Part shown: piece after piece, positions 21,531-32,044 of the stretch | Position numbering within the stretch: position 1 is the stretch's first letter | Layout of the letters: the number at the start of each line of letters is the position of its first letter | DNA from: Penium margaritaceum | Taxonomy: Eukaryota; Streptophyta; Zygnematophyceae; Desmidiales; Peniaceae | Direction: 5' to 3' | Assembly: GCA_023375785.1 (NCBI GenBank) | Contig: SZWC01000806.1 | Coordinates: forward strand, 61,556-110,518 | DNA length: 48,963 nt | Notes under the pieces: generated by a model | Told to the model about the DNA's origin: nothing | Database searches by the model: none | What the model saw: only the letters and a program-made list of their open reading frames with translations | Translations under genes and position numbers: made by a program

Positions 21531-22085
21531 GAGGGAAGGATGCAGGCGAGGAACCACGACGTACAAGATCGCGGGAGAACAACGTTTCGAAGAAGAGAGC
21601 ATCACGAGACTCAATAACGCGGAGACGCTCAGGGTCCCAAAAGCGCCAGGCTTTGGACTGGGAAGACACACCCAGAAAGGGACAAAGACGACCGCGAACG
21701 GAAAGCTTGCCATCGCGCTGATCGTCAGGGAGCCAGACACAGGCAATGCTGCCCCACACACGAGCAAGGCGCAAGTCCGCACGACGACCAGAACAGCGCT
21801 CAAACGGCGTGACATGACGGGGTAATGGACCATGAGGAATGCGGTTCCACACCCATGTCATGTAGCACATGGCCTCAAAGGCGAACAGTGGAGAGAGGCC
21901 GGACTTAGAGAGAAGGGTGCGAACACTGTCGGCCAGAGTACGGTTCCAACGTTCAGAAACACCATTTTGTTGTGGTGTGTACGGAGCAAAGGACTCAAGA
22001 TGCACTCCTTGCGACTGGAGGAAATGAGCAGTGGGACCCAGGAACTCCCCACCACGGTCAAAGCGGAAGATGGTCAGCTTGTGCT
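21531..22085 (-). pseudogene. Element C integrase, second half (minus strand)
   Basis: Starts abruptly in mid-integrase at HKLTIFRFDRGGEFLGP, so the second catalytic Asp is present. PQQNGVSERWNRTLADSVRT and the C-terminal region (IACVWLPDDQRDGKL, FLGVSSQSKAWRFWDP) follow. Upstream of HKLTI the frame turns into unrelated sequence. The missing first half is on the opposite strand near 25008, and the residue spacing across the proposed join equals that in element B. Confidence 0.9.
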
Positions 22086-23640
22086 GCACCCTTGTACGCC
22101 TTGGGCTTCTTCGCCCATCCACCGTCGGTGGCACTGGCTTTTTGCCTCATTCGCGCCAACAGTCGTCTTGGCTGGTGCAGCATCTCCCAGCATCAGCAGC
22201 ATTTCACGCTGCACCTCGCAGCTCGCGCTACACCTCGCGCTACAGCAACAGCCTTTCGCAGCAGCAGCAGCCTTTCGCGCTGCAGCAGCAGCCTCTCGCA
22301 GCAGCAGCAGCCTTTTGCGTTGCACCTCGCGCTGCACCTCGCAGCATCTCGCAGCGCAGTAGCTTGCAGCAACAGCAGCACTCGACAGCAGCGGCAGCAC
22401 TCAGCACCCATGCTCGCGCTACTAGCCGTCGCGGCTGGCACAGTAGCTCGCAGCAGGAGCTTGCCGCGCAGCGTCTTGCGATCGCAGCTCACAGCAGCAG
22501 CAGCATTCGCAGCAGCACTCGCAGCAGCAGCATGCGCAGTAGCATCCGCAGCATTAGCATTTTCAACAGCATTCGCAATAGCATTCGCAACAGCATTCGC
22601 AGCAACAGCAGCATTCGCAGCAGCAGCAGCAGCATTCTCAGCAGCAACATTCGCCACAGCAGCAGCATTCGCAGCAGCAGCGTGCCACTTCCTGGAAGCC
22701 GACCGCCCCCATACGTGGCGCAGCCATCAGTGGCTGGCTCTTTGATCACCCACACGAAGGCCTCTCGAGCCTCGCGGTGACAGGCTTGTGGCTGCCAAGC
22801 TACAGACAAAAAAAAACCAAAGACGGACCCGGGGTGTACCCGGGTCCCCCTCTGGGCAACCCCTCTTGGGGCCACCCCTGCAGATCTACACCTTTTATTT
22901 TCCCTTTTTTTTTTGTCTTTCCCTTTCTAATTTTCTTTATTTTTGTGTTATCTTTCTCTTTCCTCCCTTCTCTTCACTACTCTTCTTAAACCCAGGTCAA
23001 GACCCGGCCATTTGGGGAATTGTCCCCCTACCTCAGGAGACCGACCGCCGTGGGGAGTGAACCCGGGCCTTTCAGACCTTTTCACTCCCTCATAGGCCAA
23101 CCCTGGGTTTATCCCTCGGGTTTCTCACCCCTTCTTTTCTTTGTCACTATCTACCCATTTTCGTGCTGCCCGGGTACCCTCGGTTCTCGTTCTCATACCC
23201 CGACACATCTCTTTGTTTCTCGGGTGGCTCCGTGGGCCTTTTTCTCGTGCCCTTGGCTTCCCTTTCCTTATCTTGTCGTTCTCAGCTTTTCTCTTTTACC
23301 CTCCTCTCATTTGGTCGAGACCCAGGCACACGGAGTCTTGTCCCGGTGCCTTGGGAGACCTTTTTCCCTCTAGTTCCCGTTCACTCACACCTTTTCCCTG
23401 TTTCGTTTCGCATCCGGGCACCCCTTTATTCCTTTCTCCTGTTCCCTCCTTTCTTCTCCTTTTCTCGTTTTTCTTTCATCTTCCTCTTCCTTTCTTGGCT
23501 CCGGCCGTCAAGTTTTTTCCTCCTTCTTGGTCGAGACCTGGGCACTCTGTGTTCTGTACCGGTGCCACGGGAGACCTCCCGCACGCGTTCTCCTGCTCCC
23601 CTTCTTTCTCTGGCGCCCAATCTCCAGCACCCGGTTGTTG
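22086..23640 (+). other. Inverted leader segment of element C
   Basis: Part of the flipped block. In the original order it would follow the 5' LTR and precede the protease region. 22180-22700 is an AGC/GCA triplet-rich stretch that reads as Ala/Phe-rich or Ser/Gln-rich depending on frame. 22825-22847 is an 8-bp hairpin (GGACCCGG/CCGGGTCC), and 23053-23090 another (GGGAGTGA/TCACTCCC). 22870-23640 is strongly pyrimidine-rich. A roughly 50-bp motif, GGTCGAGACC(C/T)(A/G)GGCAC followed by GGTGCCnnGGGAGACC, appears at 23311 and 23528, with a weaker copy at 22995. Long frames here are low-complexity and not convincing as proteins. Confidence 0.6.
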
Positions 23641-25008
23641 TCTCATCTCATCAGTCGCATGGCTTCTCCAGTGCTGCCACCGCCCGGGCCCGCATGGTCT
23701 CCACCATACTGGGCCCCATCGTTCTCCGGGCCACCGTCTTCTTCCTACGTGCCCCCGTCGTGGCTCTCCGCAACGGCCCCGTGTGCGTTTCCGGTTCTTC
23801 ATCCGCCACCCGGGCCGGTCCGCCGGAGTGCGGACCTTCCTCTGCTCCGACTCCCCGACATCCCATCCATCCCGTTGTGGCCTCACACCGAGTCAGACAT
23901 TGGCCTCCGCGCGGACCCGTGCACATCATCTCCGTCTGCATCCCGTTCCTCGCAGTCGAGCCCTCCTACAGCAGGCGGTGGTGTAAGTCTGGCCGTTGAG
24001 TCCCGGGGTCACCTTTGTGAGTCGGATGGATCCCTGCGTGGTGTGCCATCAGCTGCGCCTGTGGCGGATGCTGCCTGGATTGAGGACTGGCAGTGTGTTG
24101 CACGTCCGCGTCTGTTGGCTGTTGTTCTCGGTCGTGCACTGTCTTCTGATGCGTTCGCCGGTACCGTTGCTGCTTGTCACGTTTCGTCTCCCGCCCGCGT
24201 CTCCCCTGGCTTCTAGATAATTGATTCAGGGGCCACTCACCACATGACATCGTCTCGTGGAGCTTTTGTGTCGTTGGGGCCTGTCGGTGACGTGTGTCAG
24301 GTGCGTATTGGTTCTGGCCAGCTGCTCCCTGTCCAAGGTGTAGGTGTCGTGCGCTTTGTTGGCCCTGCGGGTGATCTTTTCTTGTCTGATGTCCTGTTTG
24401 TGCTTGCTCTTGAAGTCATTCTGTTGTCTGTCCCCACTCTCGACGATCAGGGAATGGACTTTGTTGCCTCTCGTGGTGTGGGCACTGTTGTGCTGCAGTC
24501 ATCTGGCCGCATCGTGCTTCACGGTCTTCGTTGTGATCGGCTGTACCGTGTGCCTCTGTTCGCGCCCGGCCCTTCTGTTGCCGCTACCGCTCATGTGCAT
24601 GTAGCTCCGTCTCTCTCGTCCGAGCACACAAGTCTGTTGCATCGCCGCCTCTGCCATGTGCACACTGCCACCATTCACAGTCTCCTTCGTCATCAACCAG
24701 CTGTAGGTCTTGATCCTGGCACATTTCCGGTTCCTTGCTCTGCCAACTGCCTCGACTGTGCGCAGGGTAAAATGCATTGCCCTCCTTTCCCCGTCTTTGA
24801 CTCTCGCACACTTCGCCCCCTTGCCCTCGTCCATACCGACGTCATTGGTCCCCTTCCTGATGAGTTTGCTGGTGGCCTTGGTCGTTACGTCCTCTGTCTG
24901 ACTGATGACTGTTCTCGCTTTCGTTGGGTCTTTGCCTTGCGCCAGAAGAGCGATGTCGGACCCATCATTGAGTCCTGGCTTGTCCAAGCTGAGCTGAAGT
25001 TGCGGTTG
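23641..25008 (+). pseudogene. Element C protease and integrase first half (plus strand)
   Basis: Plus-strand frame with a Pro/Ser-rich stretch like that before the protease in element B, then a TAG just ahead of the protease site IIDSGATHHMTS. The GAG-pre-integrase region (HRRLCHVHTATIHSLLRHQ, CLDCAQGKMHC) and integrase up to HTDVIGPLPDEFAGGLGRY and RWVFALRQKSDVGPIIESW follow. Homology stops after QAELKLR, where the sequence switches to unrelated leader. It lacks the second catalytic Asp, which lies in the oppositely oriented fragment at 22085. Orientation is opposite to the element's own LTRs. Confidence 0.9.
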
Positions 25009-25311
25009 CCGCCGCGGCTAGAGCGCTGCGGCTGTGGAGAAGAGCGCCACGAAGGAGAGGTGCTGCGGGTCAGACGGTCGTAGGTGTGCGCGTTTGTCAC
25101 TGCCGAGATGGCAGCCGCGACGAGGGGACTGTTGCCGAGATTTCGGCAGCGTTCCACCTCCGGCTCCGCCGGAGTACTACGTGGTGAGAGCCATGAGATC
25201 AGGACCGCCACGTTGCCAGAATCTGTTCGACCCCACCAGGCCCAACCCAGTCAAGAAATAAGCTGATGCTGAGCGTTGTATGGTGGAGTGCCAGGGTGTA
25301 GTCTCTCAACT
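25009..25311 (-). other. Uninverted start of element C leader
   Basis: Between the primer-binding site and the inversion breakpoint. On the minus strand it holds a short frame beginning MAVLISWLSPRSTPAEPEVE with no recognised domain. Confidence 0.55.
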
Positions 25312-25323
25312 GCTCTGATACCA
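25312..25323 (-). other. Primer-binding site of element C
   Basis: On the minus strand TGGTATCAGAGC, directly inside the 5' LTR and identical to the site of B. It shows that both LTRs of C are in minus orientation, unlike its protease segment. Confidence 0.92.
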
Positions 25324-25870
25324 TGAGGGAATGAGAGAACCTCCTTAGCGACACACTGTGTGAGAGAGCACACTGTAAGGGATACAATGTGACAGACGGT
25401 GCTTCAAACGGTTGAGAGACGGCAAAGATGTACTTGAAAAGTGAAGCGGAGAGAAGAAGAAACAAGAATGAGCGAGGGAGACAGATATCCTCCCTCGCCT
25501 AGGCAACGTGCGTGCATCGCTGTGCAAGCCTGTCACTAGGGTGCAAAAACTAGCAACTAATTTGTCACTGCCTTCTAGACAAGAGAGAGCCAGGTCGCGG
25601 GTGCAGTACGGGCTGCTCGGTTGTCAGAATGACGAACCGAAAGAAGCAGCGGAAGCAGAAAAGGCAACCCTATACAACAACACTAAGAAAAAACAAAAAC
25701 AAGGTCACTGATAAAACAAGCTCCGGGAGCTGGCCACCGAGAAAATTCCTGTGAGCACATTGAGCTGTGAAAGGGGAAGCTGAGTGTGCCAAGGTAGTTG
25801 TGGACCACCATGGTGTGCCTGCGAGTGAGTGGCGTAAAGTCCAGAGGTCACCAAGACTGATACAGCAATA
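25324..25870 (-). repeat. 5' LTR of element C (547 bp)
   Basis: Partner of 18379-18925. It ends GCAATA at 25870, where the other LTR has GCAACA, and is followed by target duplication AGTTG at 25871-25875. Confidence 0.93.
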
Positions 25871-26120
25871 AGTTGCTGCCGAGTTGCTACAGCTCCAAGG
25901 CTGTAGCAACCCCTAGCAACTCCGGGTCGCCTCGCCAAAAGTTCGCGGCCCTCTTCGAGGTGAGCGACGACTTGAGCTCGAGTTGAGCTCGCGTCGCCCC
26001 CTGACGTGGCGAGGGGGGGTTGAGTTGCTACGGTGTGAGAGCACCCTGTATCTGAGCTCTGTCGCTGGGCTGTGGAGGAGGGCATGAGAAAAATGTAAAA
26101 GACGGCGTCGGCCCGCTTGG
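25871..26120. other. Host sequence between elements C and D
   Basis: Starts with the right AGTTG duplication of C and ends with the left CTTGG duplication of D (26116-26120). It contains a perfect 17-bp arm TACGGTGTGAGAGCACC at 26029-26045, the reverse complement of 9733-9749. Short palindromes such as GCTCGAGTTGAGCTCGCG also occur. No gene seen. Confidence 0.8.
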
Positions 26121-26682
26121 AAACAGGAACAATCTGTCCCTCTTCCCTCACGTGACTGTGTGCAGTACCACACAGTGGTCAGAACGCAACTGACGGTGTC
26201 CAAAACGGATTAGTGTGTGAGCGGTAATAGTCAGAAACATAGGAGTGTATGAAACTTATGGGGTGGAGCTCACTAGTCGAGTCCATCCGTCGGCCGGCGA
26301 GTGGGAGCTCACTGGCGCTCGCTCAAAGTCGCATGAGCAAACCTGTCTCATGTCCCACATGCCTCGAATCCGAGTTTAGGTCTACACTATGACTGTCTAA
26401 ACTAACACCAGTTCACGAGCAGGACTAAACTAGGTCACTGAGGCACCACAGCTCACAAACAAACAAGAATGATACTGGATTGTCGAGAGACAAGACGTGA
26501 GAACTCCAAGAGGGGAGTTAGGATGCTTAGTGATGACGAGAGTGTATCATGAGGCTGGGTGCAGTAGCTCGGCAGCTGCCGGACTCGTGTCTGCTCCCCT
26601 AGTCTCCCGTACTCTCCGCCTCATCAGGAATCTGCAAGGCAACGGACGTGAGCTGAGAGGTCACAGTTAATCCACAACATCA
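26121..26682 (-). repeat. 3' LTR of element D
   Basis: Starts AAACAGGAAC on the plus strand and ends ACAACATCA at 26682. It aligns end to end with 34896-35452 with clearly more substitutions than the LTR pairs of B, C and F, so D is older. Confidence 0.9.
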
Positions 26683-26693
26683 CTCCCCCATGA
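26683..26693 (-). other. Polypurine tract of element D
   Basis: On the minus strand TCATGGGGGAG, next to the LTR start. Confidence 0.85.
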
Positions 26694-26799
26694 CCACACG
26701 ATGAACATGTTAACGCACGAAGCAGCACTAATGCGAGCAACGGCACAAGGATTACGATGAAAAACAACAACGAATGTAGCTCAAGGGTAGAGTTCAGTC

Positions 26800-28504
26800 C
26801 ATAGTAGAGTTAGGGTACAATCCCACAAAACGTGTAGCCGCTAGAATCTTTATACGACTAATGGCCTTTGTTAAAAAATCAGCACTCTAAAAGTCGGTGC
26901 CGAACCAGATGACCTGAATCTCACCTCAATCCACAAGATCTTGGATGTAGTGGTACTCGACGTTAATGTGCTTCATGCGGACATGGAACACGCCAGAGTT
27001 TTCTGTAATGGCCTTTGCGCTCTCATTGTCGCACCGAAGCACAACGGAGGGCATGGACTGACGTAGCTCACACAACAGATGCACCAACCACACACTCTTG
27101 GTCGCGCCAGCGCCCATGGCTACGTACTCTGCTTCTGCAGTGCTGCGAGCGATGCGGCCCTGCTTGCCACTATGGCATTAGACAGCGGTTCCTCCAATGA
27201 GGAAGATGTAGCCGGTATGACTCTTGCCGTTTGGACTCCACACCCAGTCATTGTCTATGTATCCGTTGAGGACCACGGAGGCCTACCCTCAGTAGTGAAG
27301 TCCCACGCGAGCAGTGGAAATGACGTACCACACACACTGGAATGCGGCCTCAAGCACTCGTCTGTGCGGTGCCTGTGAGAACGGTGCAAGCAGGTTGACC
27401 GCAAAGGCGATGTCGGGACGTGTCGTTGTGGCCAGGTACATGAGCGAGCCAATGACCCGTAAGTACAGGGTCATGTCGACCAGCTCTCCCTGCTTTGCTA
27501 AATCATGGACCTTCAGAGCTTCCTATCCATCCTGAGTGATTGGGGTTGACGCTGTATGAACACCACTGAGCAGCTCGGCAAAATGCTCCCCAAAAGAGAG
27601 GTCGTATCGCTCCTGATGGACCAGGAGCGTCCGACGAGCACAATCACGGACAATCTACATGACCAGAAACATTGCGGCCTCTCCCAGGTCTTCCATTTTT
27701 TGTTTAGATTGTAGCACGCCCTTGGCTGCTTTGAAAGCCTTCTGATTAGGCGAAGTGATCAGAAGGTCGTCAACATAGATCAGGATGGTCGAAAAGGGCG
27801 TAGTGGTCTGGGAGAGGAAAAGCGACGGAGCCGCCGTGCTCTAGACATAGCCCGCTCGTAGGAGCATACCGGTGATCTCATTGTTCTAGCATTGAGGTGA
27901 CTGCTTCAGGCCGTACAACGCTTTCCCTAGTTGGTAAACACGGCCGCTACCATCCTTGAAATTTGGGGGCTGGACCATGTATGTATGTTCTTCCAATTTC
28001 TCATGTAGGAATGCATTGTTGATGTCCATTTGGTGGAGTTTCGAGTCGTGCTGGGCCATCTGGGATAGCAGACCAAGAGTCGTGGTCGTGCGTCCAACTG
28101 GTGCAAAAGTCTCAATGAAATTGATCCCTCCGACCTGAGATAATCCCTTCGCAGTCAGTCGTGCTTTGTAACGATCAACTGTTTTGTTCGGCTTCAGCTT
28201 TCTCCGCAAGACCCAGTTGGCCTACAAGCTCGTAAACCCCATGTTCATTCATAGATGCCAGCTCAACCTCGAATGCTGCACGCCATAGTACCGCATCAGG
28301 CCAAGCCAGATCATGACACAATGTGCTGGGGTCTGGTGTCACTCCCACCACACTAGGGTCTCGGGCCGAAGCATCTCCACTACACTTGTCCAAGGCATAG
28401 GCCACAAACGGAGGGCCAACGGTGATGGTGGACTCTACGGAGTCCGCCGCAAGTCGGCGCTCGTGAGCAAGGAGAGCGAGGCCTGTGTCGTAATGAGGGT
28501 GCAC
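26800..28504 (-). pseudogene. Element D reverse transcriptase and RNase H, decayed
   Basis: Broken across several frames. Recognisable in order on the minus strand: WRAAFEVELASMNEHGVYEL, RYKARLTAKGLSQ, ETFAPVGRTTTT, HQMDINNAFLHEKL, GKALYGLKQSPQC, a YVDD box near 27770, YLRVIGSLMYLATTTRPDIA, a GKQGRIARSTAEAEYVAMG segment, RCDNESAKAITEN and RMKHINVEYHYIQD. Multiple in-frame stops (for example after QDLVD) rule out a functional enzyme. The order is normal for copia. Confidence 0.88.
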
Positions 28505-28603
28505 TTGAGTAAGCCCCTACGTGCTGAGGCCCAGGGCCCTCATGCCGGGATCCCCGCTGCACACGTTGTGAGCAGGACGCGGGCGGAGGCTTCCACCCAC
28601 ACC

Positions 28604-29008
28604 TCACCGGTATGGCTCTGGTGATGGTACAGCTGGGGTAGGTGGTGGACCCTCATTAGACACGGACAAGACTGGCAACATGTCAGGTGGTGCATGTGCG
28701 TTGACTGGGTAGACGGAAGATGGAGACGAAGGTGACTCGACTGGCGATGCTAACTGCGTAGGTGGTAGAGAAGACGCATGCAACACCAGTGACTCTACTG
28801 GTGACGTAGGTGTTGGGGACACAGGAAGCACTGGTGATGTAGTAGGTGACGTAGGCTCTTGTGCTACAGGGGATGCGGGGGGAACCGTGGATGCATGCAG
28901 GACAGGTGACGCGGTCAACACAGGCGACGTAGATGACATTGGCGAGCACCTTGGTGAGTGGGACGGGCTAGTAGCACCCAGGATAATCGGGGCAGCGTCA
29001 TCGGTCAT
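28604..29008 (-). pseudogene. Element D Pro/Ser/Thr-rich linker
   Basis: An open stretch of about 134 codons between integrase and reverse transcriptase, dominated by SPV, PTSP and VSPT repeats (start MTDDAAPIILGATSPSHSP). It is the equivalent of the linkers in A, B and C. It is spacer in the polyprotein with no domain. Confidence 0.7.
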
Positions 29009-29184
29009 CTCACCCTCCCTTGCGCACGGAATCGTACCACACCAAGGGGAATGCGACTGCGGAGTGCCACCGACGGGCAGGTCTCATAAGGAGAGGCAAT
29101 AAAAAAAGAGGGTGTCTCAAGACTCGACAATGTGCCGCCAACTGGGGTCCCAGAACCGCCAGGCTTTGGAGCGTGAAGCCACGC

Positions 29185-29880
29185 CTAGGAACGCGCAGAT
29201 GCGGCCTCTAGGGGAGAACTTGGACCCTTGCTGTTTAGGTATGAACTAGACGCATGCAAGGGACCCCCACACACACGCGAGCTAGAGGTCAGCACAACGT
29301 CCGTACCACAGTTGGTACGGGTTGTGTGTGTTTGGGAGGGGGCCGTGAGGGACCCGGTTCCAGACCATGTCATGTAGGCCATGCCCTCAAAGGCGAACGT
29401 GTCAGGCATGTCACTGTCTACCCGCATGGAGTGAAACACATCCTCCATGGTGCGGTTCTAGCTCCATTCTGCTGTGGCGTGGCTGGGGTGGAGAGGTTGT
29501 GGAACAATCCCACTATGGCAAAGTAGCGGTCCAGATCCCCCATGCACTCACCGCCTCGATCAGAATAAAAGTTCTGGAGGGTATGGCCAGACTGACGTTC
29601 GGCCATAACAAGCCACGCACCCACAGCTAGTGCAACATCACTTTTGAGGCGCAAAGTGAACACCCATCGCATGCAGGTGAAGTCGTCCGTGATCGGCAGG
29701 ACATATCCCCCTCTGTCATCCTGAAACTCGACGGTGAGGGATCCTAGAAGATCAAAATGAACCAACCCGAGGGGCTTGAGAGCCCATGAGGCGGACAGAG
29801 GGTATGTGGAGTGATACATCTTGCCTTACATGCATTGCAGACAATCGGTCTTGGACAGTACATCAAAGGACGTTGCGTCA
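29185..29880 (-). pseudogene. Element D integrase, frameshifted
   Basis: Integrase core with HFDLLGSLTVEFQ, TDDFTCMRWVFTLRLKSD, YSDRGGECMGD and ATPQQNGA, then a frame change into a segment with TFAFEGMAYMTWSG. The first two catalytic Asp residues are visible. The conserved QNGVSERWN region is damaged at the frameshift near 29450. Close in sequence to element A. Inactive. Confidence 0.87.
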
Positions 29881-30229
29881 AGACTGAGCGCAAGCAGGTT
29901 GTGAATCAGACGATCTAGAGCATCCAAATGGACATGGCACAAGCGCCTGTGTATTAGACGCCGATGTTCCGGCGATAGCGTGCCTGTCACATTCACTCGT
30001 GCAGTGGAGTATGCAGTGATGGTGGTGGGCGTGGGGCAGCCAGAGACGTGGTAAAAGTTCCCTAAGCCTTGCCATGGAGCACCACTTTAGTAGTAGCATA
30101 AACCAAGACAGTGGAATCCTCACCTATGAACGCGGCACTGAGACCCATCCGTGTGCAGGCACGTCCAGACATCAGGCTGAGTTCTAGACCTGGCACATAC
30201 AATACATTTGAAATGTAGAATGGTCCAAA

Positions 30230-30790
30230 TCGCCCATGGAATTACACCACACCTTCACCCTGAACAGGAACCTCATGCCCAACAGCCGTACGCACAGACT
30301 TCACAGAGCCAACAGGACCAAGCACCATGAAATCACGGCGGCGACATGTCATGTGATGGGTGGCACCCAAATCTAAGATCCAGGTGGCATCTGTCACACG
30401 CTCGGGCAACGTGACTGAAAAACTGCCAACAGTGTAGATAGTGAACAGAGGTGGCTCAACAGACGACTTCTAAGCCGCTCATGCAACACGTGCTTGCGAA
30501 TCATCAAGCCACGACAGGTCTTCATGACTTGTGCATTCTACGGCAAAGATAGTGGACAGTTCAGCATCATCACTTGCGACGAACGATGCCACAGACTCAA
30601 CAACGCACTATGCCCCACCGCCACCATCCCGACTGCATGTCACGGACTCAACAGACCCAATAGTGGGACCCCCAGGCTCAATCAATGCACTCACACCTCA
30701 CTGAGTGGTGAGTTGGAGAGCCTAGCAGAGCTGGACAATGTCGCAGGCCTGCGTCACGAGCTGATGCATTGGTAAGAGGCATTTCAGAGC
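30230..30790 (-). pseudogene. Element D protease region, active site altered
   Basis: Translation of the minus strand gives ATWILDLGATHHMTCRRRDF, the copia protease site with DLG in place of the normal DSG or DTG. RTAVGHEVPVQGEGVV and NVLYVPGLELSLMSG follow, typical of the region before GAG-pre-integrase. Several in-frame stops are present. It resumes element D coding after the inserted Penelope-like sequence. Confidence 0.8.
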
Positions 30791-30860
30791 TGTGAGGAAG
30801 ACTGATGTTAGGAGAGAGATGGACGTGGGAGTGTTTGAGAGAAACTTGTAATTGGTATAC

Positions 30861-30887
30861 CAGTTTTGGCCAGATGGCCTTCATCAG
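30861..30887 (-). ncRNA. Hammerhead-ribozyme-like core, degenerate
   Basis: The minus strand reads CTGATGAAGGCCATCTGGCC, then AAAACTG. CTGATGA is the first conserved hammerhead box, GGCC/GGCC forms stem II with a 4-nt loop, and AAAAC stands where GAAAC is required. Penelope-like elements are known to carry such ribozymes near their ends. The G-to-A change in the core, and my failure to place a cleavage triplet, suggest an inactive relic. Confidence 0.45.
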
Positions 30888-31306
30888 TTCCTTTGAGAAA
30901 AAACTACAAGGACAATGCTAGTCAAATACTAGCCAAGGTTCCATTTGCGACATGTGAGAACCTGGCAAGGGTTCTGGGTTTTACTTGAGGCTCTACTCAT
31001 GGGTCTTAGACCCAATAGTATCCGGTGGTTTGCCGGTGGTCACCCATCAAGCCTAGAGGTCCCAAGATAGGTCCTAATATTTCTAGGCAATATCCATGCC
31101 AAGATAGCACGTCCCGAGAACATGGACGCATTGAAGTGCTTGAGTCGACGTGAAAAACATCGTAGATGTAGACCTAGTTTTAACCCTTCTGCTCTTGGGT
31201 TGAGGAGGGGTTTTAAAACAAGAGGTCGTGCGTTGGTCGACTGTGAGGCAGGAGGGTTGTTGTGTTTGAGTCAAAGAATTTCTTCGTGGTGATGGGTGTA
31301 AAGAAC

Positions 31307-31525
31307 CTATGAGAAGATAGGAAGAAGAAAATTTTGAGGGTAGCTGCGTGCTTGTAGGCGAGCAAAGAACTTCCGTTTAATGTTGAGGAAGTATTGAGTA
31401 GTAGACATTCGTAGGAGGTAACATCGAAGCTCAGAGTGGATGTACGCTCGTAAGTAGCTCCGGGTATGATAGCTGTGAAGTGGTAGGTAGAGATAATTGT
31501 TCATGGTTTTCTGGTATGTTACCAC
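31307..31525 (-). pseudogene. Penelope-like RT, C-terminal extension
   Basis: Begins MVTYQKTMNNYLYLPLHSYH and continues TRSYLRAYIHSELRCYLLRM. This fits the KPTNTHQYLHxxSxHPxHxKxSIPYSQxLRxRRIC pattern typical of Penelope-like polymerases. A stop and frame changes separate it from the catalytic part. Its order and spacing relative to that part are as expected. Confidence 0.72.
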
Positions 31526-31681
31526 ATCCAGAACCTGAGTAGTCTAAAACCTTTTACCTTTGAAGAGCGTGAGGTTGAGGATGTCAATGCTAGTGATTGA
31601 GATATTCCACTTTAGCTTGATTTTTTTTTCATTGCTGTTGAAGGTGGATATGAATGAGAGGAGGTCTTCATGGCTGTCTGT

Positions 31682-32044
31682 CTAGATGATAAGGCCTTCG
31701 TCAATGAATCGTCGGTGAAGCAAGGGTTTTGTTTTGCACCGATGGGTGACTTCATGGTAAAAAAATATCACAAAAAAAATTGCAAATGCAGGGGTTGTGG
31801 ATGTGCCCATTGCTGTGCCCTTGATGTGTTTGTAGGTTGCACCCATAAAATCCACATAAGAGTTGTTCATCATCCAAGATAAGAGTTGGATGAAAACTGG
31901 TGTCTTAGGGTATTGTGCTTGATGGCGAAGGCCTTGGATGAATTTTAGTGCACTGGAGATGGGGATACTTGGGTACAATGCTACCACATCATATAAAGCA
32001 CGGATCACATGTGGAGGCAGGGTCAGTTTCTCAACCTCAAGCAT
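31682..32044 (-). pseudogene. Penelope-like reverse transcriptase core
   Basis: A 120-codon frame with DVVALYPSIPISSALKFIQG (first catalytic Asp region), NNSYVDFMGATYKHIKGTAM and GTSTTPAFAIFFVIFF. The end, RRFIDEGLII, lies where an active enzyme has a (R)YIDD motif. Glu replaces the second catalytic Asp, so the polymerase is dead. These motifs are those of Penelope-like elements, not of copia, whose catalytic box in this window is YVDD or YMDD. Frameshifts lie on both sides. Confidence 0.8.

Larger units (their letters stand above)
18379..25870 (-). mobile_element. Copia element C with an internal inversion
   Basis: LTRs of exactly 547 bp at 18379-18925 (3') and 25324-25870 (5'), minus-strand orientation, with target duplication AGTTG at 18374-18378 and 25871-25875. 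Primer-binding site 25312-25323 and polypurine tract 18926-18936 are both in the expected places. RNase H, reverse transcriptase and the second half of integrase are on the minus strand. The protease and the first half of integrase lie on the plus strand in 23641-25008. The integrase is split at matching points near 22085 and 25008, so about 2.9 kb has flipped. No gag capsid or zinc knuckle was found. The LTRs are roughly 96% identical over the first 160 bp I compared. It is closest to B. Confidence 0.93.

Noticed and set aside
22031..22780. Ser/Gln-rich and Ala-rich frames as host proteins
   Set aside because: They are alternative readings of one AGC triplet tract inside element C's leader and cross the inversion breakpoint.
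23141..23999. Two overlapping plus-strand frames of about 280 codons
   Set aside because: Both are low-complexity translations of pyrimidine-rich leader. Only the part feeding into the protease matches a known protein region.
23641..25083. A separate plus-strand copia element inserted into C
   Set aside because: It has no LTRs, primer site or target duplication of its own, and its integrase ends exactly where the minus-strand integrase of C begins. An inversion explains both.
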